A stretch of DNA of 37,122 nt, taken from Candidatus Cloacimonadota bacterium (GTDB lineage: Bacteria; Cloacimonadota; Cloacimonadia; Cloacimonadales; Cloacimonadaceae). The notes beneath the pieces are model-generated. The model was not told the DNA's origin. It made no database searches and saw only the letters and a program-made list of their open reading frames with translations. Below are positions 16,075 to 23,529 of the stretch, piece after piece (within the stretch, counting starts at the first letter, position 1; every line of letters begins with the position of its first letter). The position numbers and the translations under genes were made by a program. Location: assembly GCA_029567705.1 (NCBI GenBank), contig JAKPXC010000009.1, forward strand, positions 1-37,122, in the 5' to 3' direction.

Positions 16075-16116
16075 TGTTGTTGTGTCTTGATGGTGTGTGT
16101 TGTTGTGTCTTGATGG
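16075..16116. repeat. GT-rich direct repeat
   Basis: TGTTGTTGTGTCTTGATGG occurs at 16075-16093 and again at 16098-16116 inside a strand-biased G/T-rich tract of about 70 bp. No gene overlaps it. Confidence 0.7.
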
Positions 16117-16172
16117 GGTGGTGTGGTGATGGTCTTTTTATGGCACAAGTTCGAACAGAGTAGGTATCATGT

Positions 16173-16278
16173 CGTCATCCCAGCGAAGGCTGGGAACCAG
16201 ACAGTAGCAAGTTTGATTTATAGTTTTGTTATCAGCTGCTTAACAAAGACTGGATCCCAGCCTTCGCTGGGATGACGG
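16173..16278. repeat. Inverted pair of CCCAGCGAAGGCTGGG palindromic repeats
   Basis: CGTCATCCCAGCGAAGGCTG at 16173 onward and the reverse complement, ending GCTGGGATGACGG, at 16251-16278 are separated by about 50 bp. Each unit is itself a dyad. The shared GTCATCCC edge ties them to the 1661-1837 repeats. Similar short palindromes occur in many unrelated bacteria. Confidence 0.8.
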
Positions 16279-16312
16279 TGTTGTCCTTAGGCAGTTTGAA
16301 CATGAGCTAAAG

Positions 16313-16340
16313 AATAGGGTGATCCGAGGATCACCCTATT
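16313..16340 (-). terminator. Intrinsic terminator for the 936-aa secreted protein gene
   Basis: A perfect 13-bp stem (AATAGGGTGATCC / GGATCACCCTATT) with a 2-nt loop lies 20 bp past the stop of the minus-strand gene. On that strand it is followed by CTTTAGC. It may also serve the plus strand. Confidence 0.7.
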
Positions 16341-16360
16341 ACTATCTTGTTTAGGGATAT

Positions 16361-19171
16361 TTACTTGGAGAGCACCATCTTCTTGGTGATGGTCTGACCT
16401 TCGGAGCTAAGTCTGTAGAAATAGACACCGCTGGCAACGCTTGTGCCATTGTCGTCACGACCATTCCAGGTGATGCTGTGGTTACCGGCTTCAACGACGC
16501 CATTCACCAGAGTCTTCACGACCTGACCCTTGATGTTGTAAACACGCAGGGAGGTGTTGGAAGCAGTGGGAATGCTGTAAGCAATTGTGGTGCTGGGGTT
16601 GAAGGGGTTGGGATAGTTGTTGGCGCTGAAGACAGGGACGGTAACGTCGACTTCATTGCCGGTGGAGGGTTCAACTATTGCACGGATCATCACATCGCCT
16701 TCGGTGATGGGTTCCCAGGCGGTGGTAAGCTTCTTGTAGCTGTGTCCGGTGTGGTTTGTATCCAGACCGATCTGAGAAGCACCGGCTGTTTCCAGGATGG
16801 CAATGTAGAATGTGCCATTTGCATCTATGATATTCTCGGGCAGGGAGATAAAGTTCCAGCCGGGAACCACGTTTGCAGCAGGATATTGGAATTGTGCCAT
16901 CTGAGTTCCGGGCATTCCGTCCGTACCATTATCGTCAAACACGCGAATGATGATACCGGCTGTACCTTGAGTATGCACAAAGACTTTGGCATACTTCACG
17001 GTCAGAGCATCACCATACATAAATTTGGCAGCTTGCTGGCGTGTGGAACCAACTGAGTATCCGGCTTCGGCTGCGCCGTCATCGTTCATCATCTCGGCAT
17101 AAGTGGCGGGAAGTACGAAGGCGGTCACTGTGTTTGAAGCCAGGGATTCGTTGGTGCCGTACATAGCGGTTACATAATAGGTGTGCAAGCCACCTTCCAC
17201 GTTCATATCTGTGTAGGTAAGCTGAGTTCCGGGAACTTCATCGATCAGGATGGTGTCACGATAGATCTTGTAAGCAGTGACGTCGCGATCGCGGGTTTCG
17301 GTTCTGTTCACAGCCAGTTCACCGCTGGTGATCTGATAGTTTTCGGGCAGGTCTTGACCGAGCACATACTCACGACCGGCAGCGTCTTCCACGTAAATGC
17401 GGATGTTCCAGTTGTAGGTCAGAGTGGCGCCAAGGGCGGTCAAGGTGGTCCAGGCATTGTTGAAACGGATCACGTTGCCGTAACCTTCAACGGGAGCTGT
17501 GGCATCATCGCAACCGGCAGGATAGCCACCGGTGGCGTTGCAACGGTAACCTGCCATCACGATGGTTTGGGCAGGGATAGTCCAAGGAGTGGTGAGAATG
17601 ATCTCATTCCACTGGTCAGACACAGGATTGGTGATGGGTTGTTCATAGACCATGTTTCCGGCGGCACCGGTCCAGATTCTCACGGCATAGGAGCAGAGAG
17701 AAGTGGGCTCAGCGGGGAAGACCTTGATCTTGGTGATGTTCATGCCAACCCAGGGAGAGATGCCATGATCGCCAACGGGATCCCATTTGGCTGCAACGTC
17801 AAAATCGGCTGCGGCATTGGTGCCAATGGAGTTTCCGCCATTCTCGCCGTCATAGTTCAACCAGCCGGGTTCGCCACCGCCACCGCCACCGGGAACTGTC
17901 CAGGTGAGGGTAACGTCGTCGCCGGTCACATCAGCAGTGAGGTTTTCGGGTTCGGCGATAAAGATATCGTTGTAGATCTTGAAATCATCAATCATGAGAC
18001 CGGTTCCGCTGGGAGCATCGGTATCAGATTTGAAGTACCAACGGAAGATAGCAGTTTGTCCCGCATAGTTGGGTGAAAGCAGACCGGTGAGGGTGTAGCT
18101 GTCCACCATGGAAGCCCATTCAGGCGGGGCATCGGAATAAACGTAGTTACTTCCGGCGGGATCGACAAAGGGATTGCTCATGGCAAACCATGTGGCTCCA
18201 CCATTCACGGAGATTTCCCATCCAAAGTAATCAACTTCGGGGAAGGTATCAGGATCTGTGAAAAGACCTTTGATCATGAAGTCGGCTCTGATATCGCCAC
18301 TTGTGGGCAGCACAATCTCAGGGCTCACAAGGTAGTTCATCATGTTGGTGTTGTAGCTACCAGAATCGTTTGACAAGGCCATCACATGGCTGGGTGACGG
18401 AGCCAGGGCATCCGTAGCGATGTGCCAGAGGTCTCCACCCAGGGGAACCATGCTGGCCCAGGTCATCTGACCATCGTCCACGCCGTTGTTGGTGTATCCA
18501 CCCACGGAGATGTCGTCCACCATCATACCAAACATGGCCGGGGCATCACCGGTGCTATATGCAGGGTCGGAACCAAAAGCAAAGCGGATTTTGACAGATT
18601 GTCCCACATAAGCGCTCAGATCGAAGTTTGCATTCACCCAAGTGTTCTGTGCGCCACCCCAACCGGGGATGTTCGGGCCTTCACCATGCTCAAAGCCAAA
18701 GGAATAGGCAGAGGTCATGTTGTAGGCGGGGGTACCGCTGATGGGAGTCCAAGTGGTGCCACCATCGGTGGAGATGCGCACATTACAGGCATCCCATCCG
18801 GTATAGGGAGCAGTGGCTCCGGTGGGAGCTTCCACATTGTAGCGAAGCTTGAAAGTGAGGGCAGTACTGCCGGCGGCGATGGTGCGGGCGGGAGTATCCA
18901 ACACTACATACTGGTGATCGTGGTAACCACCGATGTTGGAGCCGGAAGCAAGGGCAGGATCGCCCATCCACCAGACGTTTGCCTGGGCATCACCATTGTT
19001 GTAAATGTGCCAGTTGCTGGGAGCTTCTCCGCCGTCATAATGGGTCCAACCGGTGGCTCCGGATTCGAAGTCTTCCTGGTAGTGGACTACCTCATAACGG
19101 CTGGGGTTTCCGGCCATTAGCACAGTAGTTAAAGCGACGAGGGCTAAAATCACTAGCCATCTTTGTTTCAT
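16361..19171 (-). CDS. Large secreted protein with adhesin-like beta domains and C-terminal sorting domain
   Basis: A 936-aa exported protein. The signal peptide is MKQRWLVILALVALTTVLMA. Two beta-sandwich domains of the choice-of-anchor-J/MAM-like kind follow (about 30-225, starting EDFESGATGWTHYDGG; about 235-405). Next are an Fn3-like stretch with ENLTADVTGDDVTLTWTV, a GGGGGG linker, a further beta domain (about 435-600) and another Fn3-like part. The last 85 residues, from NYPNPFNPSTTIAYSIP to TKKMVLSK, form the FlgD-Ig-like/type IX-like sorting domain used for surface delivery in Cloacimonadota, Bacteroidota and relatives. No catalytic domain is evident; binding or surface-layer roles are possible. 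The start is secure: AAGGAGGAACA precedes the ATG and a strong promoter lies upstream. Confidence 0.9.
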   Translation of the reverse strand: MKQRWLVILALVALTTVLMAGNPSRYEVVHYQEDFESGATGWTHYDGGEAPSNWHIYNNGDAQANVWWMGDPALASGSNIGGYHDHQYVVLDTPARTIAAGSTALTFKLRYNVEAPTGATAPYTGWDACNVRISTDGGTTWTPISGTPAYNMTSAYSFGFEHGEGPNIPGWGGAQNTWVNANFDLSAYVGQSVKIRFAFGSDPAYSTGDAPAMFGMMVDDISVGGYTNNGVDDGQMTWASMVPLGGDLWHIATDALAPSPSHVMALSNDSGSYNTNMMNYLVSPEIVLPTSGDIRADFMIKGLFTDPDTFPEVDYFGWEISVNGGATWFAMSNPFVDPAGSNYVYSDAPPEWASMVDSYTLTGLLSPNYAGQTAIFRWYFKSDTDAPSGTGLMIDDFKIYNDIFIAEPENLTADVTGDDVTLTWTVPGGGGGGEPGWLNYDGENGGNSIGTNAAADFDVAAKWDPVGDHGISPWVGMNITKIKVFPAEPTSLCSYAVRIWTGAAGNMVYEQPITNPVSDQWNEIILTTPWTIPAQTIVMAGYRCNATGGYPAGCDDATAPVEGYGNVIRFNNAWTTLTALGATLTYNWNIRIYVEDAAGREYVLGQDLPENYQITSGELAVNRTETRDRDVTAYKIYRDTILIDEVPGTQLTYTDMNVEGGLHTYYVTAMYGTNESLASNTVTAFVLPATYAEMMNDDGAAEAGYSVGSTRQQAAKFMYGDALTVKYAKVFVHTQGTAGIIIRVFDDNGTDGMPGTQMAQFQYPAANVVPGWNFISLPENIIDANGTFYIAILETAGASQIGLDTNHTGHSYKKLTTAWEPITEGDVMIRAIVEPSTGNEVDVTVPVFSANNYPNPFNPSTTIAYSIPTASNTSLRVYNIKGQVVKTLVNGVVEAGNHSITWNGRDDNGTSVASGVYFYRLSSEGQTITKKMVLSK

Positions 19172-19214
19172 TGTTCCTCCTTAATCTTAAGGGTTATTTC
19201 TTCGTTTGCGCCAA

Positions 19215-19242
19215 ATTATATAAGCGTCCTGTTATCTGTCAA
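19215..19242 (-). promoter_or_regulatory. Near-consensus sigma70-type promoter
   Basis: On the minus strand, TTGACA (19237-19242) and TATAAT (19215-19220) are both perfect hexamers with a 16-bp spacer. They sit about 45 bp upstream of the 936-aa secreted protein start, leaving a short leader with an AAGGAGG site. This implies high expression and separates the gene from the ABC exporter pair upstream. Confidence 0.85.
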
Positions 19243-19267
19243 AGCTTTTTTTGTTCCAAAGCCAGTC

Positions 19268-21442
19268 TTAGGTGTATTGCAACCTGTAGAGATCGTAGTA
19301 AAGTCCCTTCTTATCAAGCAGATCAAAGTGTGAACCTTCTTCCACTATTTCGCCTTTATGCAGCACAAGTATCCGATCCACATGCTGAATTGTGGAGAGT
19401 CTGTGGGCAATCATGATCGAAGTGCGGTCTTTTATCAGCTTCTCCAAAGCATCCTGGATCAGAATTTCTGTTTCTGTATCGATATTGGAAGTTGCTTCGT
19501 CCAGAATGAAGATGGAAGGATCATAGGCCAAGACCCGTGCAAAGGCCAAAAGCTGTCTTTGTCCCGTGGAAAGAGTCGCTCCCCGTTCCATCACCGGTTC
19601 TTCATATTTGTAAGGCAGCTTTTGGATGAACTTATCGGCATTCACGTATGTAGCAACTTCCAGAATCTCTTCATCGGATAGGTCGTCATTGGTGAGGGCA
19701 ATGTTTTCTTTGATGTTACCACTGAAGATAAAGACGTCCTGCTGAACTATTCCGATATTGCTGCGAATATCTGCCAGAGCGTGAGTGTCCAGGGGCTTGC
19801 CATCCAAGAGGATGCGTCCTTTCTGATAGGGGTAGAATCCCAAAAGCAGGCTCACGATGGAAGTCTTGCCGCTGCCGGTGTGACCCACCAGGGCGATCTT
19901 CTCTCCCGGCTTAATCTTGAACGAGATATCTTTCAGCACCCATTCACCGGGATTGTAGGCCAACCAGACGTTTTGAAACTCGATCTCGCCTTCCAGACGC
20001 CGGGAGCTGCGCTTGTCCTCACGATAGTCTTCCGGTTTTTGATCCATCAGGTCAAAGATGCGCTCCGCGCCTGCCAGAGCTCCCTGCAGCACGTTGAACT
20101 TCTCACTGAAGTTGTTGATGGGTTCAAAGAGCTTGGAGATATACTGAGTGAAGGCCATCAGCAGACCAATGGTAATGGCATTTTGCAGGATCTGTCCTCC
20201 GCCGTACCAAATGATGAGGGCTACTGAGAACTGAGACGAGACGTGTATGATAGGCCTGAAGAAGGCAAAGAGCTTGAGCTGCCGGATAGAGGTGCGGTAG
20301 TAATCTTGGTTTATTTGGGAGAATTCATCCCGTTTATAGAAGTATTGATTGAAGAGTTGGATAATCTTCTGCCCGGCGATGTGTTCTGCCAAAGTGGCAT
20401 TAAGCTGAGCCAGATACTTTCTTACTTCACGGTAGACCACCCTGGTTTTCTTCCGGTAGATTGTGATTGTCCAGATTACGAAGGGTATTACTGTGAAACT
20501 GATCAAAGCAAGCTTCCAATCCAGTACAAGCATCAGAACGGTGATTCCTATTACCATAAAGACATCCTGGATAATAGTGATCACTCCGGAAGCCAGCATC
20601 TCGTCGATAGCGCGGATATCGTTTGTGAGCCGGGTTACCAGCCTGCCCACCGGGTTCTGGTCAAAATACTGCACCGGCATCTTCTGCATGTGGGCAAAGA
20701 CGTCGTGACGCAGGTCGTTCATCGCCATCTGAGAGTAATAGGCTGTCATCACAGATTGAACGTAACTGGAGACCAACCTGACTAATATGATGGCGAAGAA
20801 GATCAGCGCCAGCATCAAGAGTTTATTGGTCGCAGCTTCCCGTATCTGTATTCTTTCACGGCTGGGGATTTTGTTCAGGTTCTCTCTGCTGATCAGGATC
20901 TTATCCGGTGAGATTTTGAACCAGCCTTCAATCCCGGTTTTGGAAATGGTGGGATTGAGGTTCTCCGGGAAATACTTGTTTAGTACCTGAATCACTTCCG
21001 GTTTGGCTTCGAGAATAAATACCTTGCTGAGGCTAAGCTTGCCGGATTCTTCCATGGCAGTGAGCACGGGAGCGTCTAACTTGGTGCGCTCTTTGGTACC
21101 AAGGATGACGAAGAAGCGGCCATTATACTCATGTTCTTCCAGCTTGAGAACTTTGTAGTCTTCTCTGAATTGACGGTACTCAGTCTCGTTCGTGTATATG
21201 GAAACAGATTTATCGGAGACAATATAGTCGTCTATAGCGGAGCGTTGAATCAGAGGCAGCACCATCTCGGCACTGGCTACCAGCAGCAGGATAAAAAAGG
21301 AGATTATGACCCACTTGAGATAGGGTAAGACGTATCTGAACATCTGACCATAGAGTCTGCGATCGTAGATTTTGCCTTTCAGGTCGTCTGCCTGGAAGGC
21401 TCCGCCGCCACGTCCGCCGCCAATCATTCCACCGCCTCTCAT
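19268..21442 (-). CDS. ABC exporter half-transporter (canonical-ATPase subunit) with large extracytoplasmic insert
   Basis: A 724-aa fused membrane and ATPase subunit of a type IV ABC exporter (MdlB/LmrD/TM288 type). A glycine-rich N-terminus (MRGGGMIGGGRGGG) precedes the first helix (about 43-65). Between TM1 and TM2 lies an unusual insert of about 130 residues (IDDYIVSDKS... to ...REAATNK), which should be extracytoplasmic. Then come five helices and the nucleotide-binding domain: Walker A GHTGSGKTS, signature LSTGQRQLLAFARVL (Thr for the usual Gly), Walker B IFILDEATSNIDTET with catalytic Glu, and switch His in IAHRLS. The first four bases of the gene overlap the end of the partner (21439-21442), so the two proteins pair as a heterodimer. 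Substrate is unknown; lipid or drug export is the family norm. Confidence 0.93.
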   Translation of the reverse strand: MRGGGMIGGGRGGGAFQADDLKGKIYDRRLYGQMFRYVLPYLKWVIISFFILLLVASAEMVLPLIQRSAIDDYIVSDKSVSIYTNETEYRQFREDYKVLKLEEHEYNGRFFVILGTKERTKLDAPVLTAMEESGKLSLSKVFILEAKPEVIQVLNKYFPENLNPTISKTGIEGWFKISPDKILISRENLNKIPSRERIQIREAATNKLLMLALIFFAIILVRLVSSYVQSVMTAYYSQMAMNDLRHDVFAHMQKMPVQYFDQNPVGRLVTRLTNDIRAIDEMLASGVITIIQDVFMVIGITVLMLVLDWKLALISFTVIPFVIWTITIYRKKTRVVYREVRKYLAQLNATLAEHIAGQKIIQLFNQYFYKRDEFSQINQDYYRTSIRQLKLFAFFRPIIHVSSQFSVALIIWYGGGQILQNAITIGLLMAFTQYISKLFEPINNFSEKFNVLQGALAGAERIFDLMDQKPEDYREDKRSSRRLEGEIEFQNVWLAYNPGEWVLKDISFKIKPGEKIALVGHTGSGKTSIVSLLLGFYPYQKGRILLDGKPLDTHALADIRSNIGIVQQDVFIFSGNIKENIALTNDDLSDEEILEVATYVNADKFIQKLPYKYEEPVMERGATLSTGQRQLLAFARVLAYDPSIFILDEATSNIDTETEILIQDALEKLIKDRTSIMIAHRLSTIQHVDRILVLHKGEIVEEGSHFDLLDKKGLYYDLYRLQYT

Positions 21443-23190
21443 AGCTCCTCCCCTTCCAGACGAGCCCGGATTCTTTGTTTTTCCACCAGTTCGCTATAGA
21501 GTCCGCCTTGTTTCACCAATTCCTTGTGGGTGCCGCGTTCAATAATCTCTCCCTCACCCAGCACAATGATCTTATCCGCATGCTGGATACTGGATATGCG
21601 GTGAGCGATAATGATGGTAGTTTTGCCTCGGCGAAGCGTGATGAGGTTTTCCAGAATGTGACGTTCAGTCTTGGTATCCACTGCTGAGAGGGCATCGTCC
21701 AAGATCAGTATCTGAGGATCGGTGAGCAGCGCTCTGGCGATTGCCACACGTTGCTTCTGGCCCCCGGAAAGAGTGATGCCGCGTTCTCCCACCATTGTGT
21801 CAAACTGGTTTTCAAATTCCATAATCTCGTTGTAAACATTGGCAGCCTTGGCAGCGTTGTGAACAGCTTCATCGCTGGTGTTGGGGTTACCCAGGCGGAT
21901 GTTGTTTGCGATGGTATCTGAAAACAGGAAGATATCCTGAGGCACCAGCACCATATCCCGGCGAAGTACGTTTAACGGGATGGTGTGCAGCTCTTTTCCA
22001 TCAATGAAGATTGTTCCCTTGGGAGTGTTGTAGATTCTTACCAATAGCTCAATCAGGCTGGTTTTCCCGCTTCCGGTGGGACCAACTATTGCCAGGGTCT
22101 TGCCTGCATCCAGCTTGGCAGAGATGTCTTTGAAGATAAGGGGCAAACCCTCTCCGTAGGTGAAAGAGAGGTTTTGGATCTGAATTGCGCCTTCAAGCTT
22201 ACCTATGGAAGTATCCGCTTCATCGTCTGTTACTTCCGGATTGATCTCAAAGATTTCGTTCAGACGTTTCAGAGAAGCTGTTCCCCTCTGATACATATCC
22301 ACGATCCAGCCCACAGCGATCATGGGCCATACCAGCATGCCAAGATATTGGAAGAAGGCAATGAATTCACCGATAGTGATCTCTCCCCGGATGGCAGCGC
22401 GACCGCCAAAGAGCAGGGTGATGATCATGGAAGTGCTGATCACGAAACTCATAAAGGGATGAAAGATACCGGAAATCTTGGCCATCTTGATGTTTTCCTG
22501 CACGAATTCCATAGACACTTCATCCACTTTCTCCATTTCCGCCTTTTCCTGCACAAAAGCTTTCACAATGCGAATTCCGGAAATGCTTTCCTGTATCTTC
22601 CCGCTCAGCGTGGCAAAGGATTCCTGCACCCGGGCGAAGCTCTTGTGCATCTTCTTGCCAAAGTGAGAGATAGTGATGGAAAGGAAGGGCAAAGGTATGA
22701 TGGCCAGAGCCGTTAGCCGCAGGTTAATCGAGGTCATAAAGCTAAACGAAGCTATGGTCATAAGAATGATATCCATGGCAGCTATCAGACCCATACCAAA
22801 GAGCATGCGCACTGCACCCAGATCGTTTGTGGCATAGGCCATCAAATCTCCGGTTTTGCTTTTATTGAAGAAGTTTTGAGAAAGCTTCAACAGGTGGTCG
22901 TAAAACTCCTGCCGGAGGCTCTGTTCTATCTTGTGGGAATTTCCTATGATCAGAACCCGCCAGAAGAATCTCAGAACCATCACTGCAATGGCCAAGCCCA
23001 CAATCAGGAGGCCGACTTTGATTAGTCCAGCATTGTCTATACTGCGTTTCTGGATGGAATCTATGGCTACTTGCATTACCTTGGGAACTGCGAGCTGAGC
23101 CAGATCCACAAGGATCAGCATCAGAATGCCGCCGGTTATTTGTTTATAGCTTTTTTTCAGGTAGGGTACGACTCGGTCGAACGTGCGCAT
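21439..23190 (-). CDS. ABC exporter half-transporter (degenerate-ATPase subunit)
   Basis: A 583-aa partner of the downstream exporter subunit (MdlA/LmrC/TM287 type). Six membrane helices lie in residues about 15-310, and the nucleotide-binding domain in about 340-575. Walker A is GPTGSGKTS and the signature is the canonical [15 protein letters not shown]. Walker B is ILILDDALSAVDTKT, with Asp where the catalytic Glu is expected. That is the typical degenerate site of heterodimeric exporters: this subunit's Walker site pairs with the non-canonical LSTGQ of its partner, while its LSGGQ completes the active site. The ribosome binding site is GGAG before the ATG. It overlaps the next gene by 4 bp. 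Confidence 0.94.
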   Translation of the reverse strand: MRTFDRVVPYLKKSYKQITGGILMLILVDLAQLAVPKVMQVAIDSIQKRSIDNAGLIKVGLLIVGLAIAVMVLRFFWRVLIIGNSHKIEQSLRQEFYDHLLKLSQNFFNKSKTGDLMAYATNDLGAVRMLFGMGLIAAMDIILMTIASFSFMTSINLRLTALAIIPLPFLSITISHFGKKMHKSFARVQESFATLSGKIQESISGIRIVKAFVQEKAEMEKVDEVSMEFVQENIKMAKISGIFHPFMSFVISTSMIITLLFGGRAAIRGEITIGEFIAFFQYLGMLVWPMIAVGWIVDMYQRGTASLKRLNEIFEINPEVTDDEADTSIGKLEGAIQIQNLSFTYGEGLPLIFKDISAKLDAGKTLAIVGPTGSGKTSLIELLVRIYNTPKGTIFIDGKELHTIPLNVLRRDMVLVPQDIFLFSDTIANNIRLGNPNTSDEAVHNAAKAANVYNEIMEFENQFDTMVGERGITLSGGQKQRVAIARALLTDPQILILDDALSAVDTKTERHILENLITLRRGKTTIIIAHRISSIQHADKIIVLGEGEIIERGTHKELVKQGGLYSELVEKQRIRARLEGEEL

Positions 23191-23480
23191 CTTTCTCCAC
23201 TTCTTGTCTTTCTTATCAGGCAGGGCAGAAACGTAACGCTTACTTGCTGATCCGATACTCTTGGGAGGCTTGCCAGAGAACGCTCCATGTCCTGCATGAT
23301 ACTGCGAGCCATGATGAGATGTGAGGATATTTTGTCAAAGCATTTCTGGAGTATTTTTCAGTCTAGTGTCAATACTGATTGGTCGGATAGAACTGATGAT
23401 CCAGATTGAACAGATACAACCTGTCTTCTGTTATCATTCAAGCCGGAGGCGGGGGAGATGCACTTGTCTCTTGAAATAGA
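23191..23480. other. Intergenic region upstream of the ABC exporter pair
   Basis: About 290 bp that should contain the exporter promoter on the minus strand. TTGACA-like hexamers are present (reverse of TGTCAA near 23334 and 23390) but neither has a good -10 at the right distance. No gene or repeat was recognised. Confidence 0.5.
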
Positions 23481-23505
23481 AGAAGCCCCGGCAAGCGGGG
23501 CTTCT
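23481..23505 (-). terminator. Intrinsic terminator after the 716-aa secreted protein gene
   Basis: AGAAGCCCCG (23481-23490) and CGGGGCTTCT (23496-23505) form a perfect 10-bp stem with a 5-nt loop, 24 bp past the stop of the minus-strand gene. On that strand TATTTC follows. Confidence 0.75.
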
Positions 23506-23529
23506 GATATCTGAAGGATTGTTAGTCTA

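Larger units (their letters stand above)
15615..16360. other. Second repeat-rich intergenic region
   Basis: About 750 bp without convincing genes. It contains the second copy of the GACTCTTCCCGA hairpin element, two copies of the CCCAT two-hairpin family in opposite orientations, a 23-bp-stem hairpin, a GT-rich tandem repeat, an inverted pair of CCCAGCGAAGGCTGGG repeats and a terminator. Short ORFs here read through these elements. Confidence 0.8.

Noticed and set aside
17183-19120. Plus-strand ORFs of 232-297 aa
   Set aside because: Shadows of the 936-aa secreted protein, whose glycine- and threonine-rich codons leave the other strand open.
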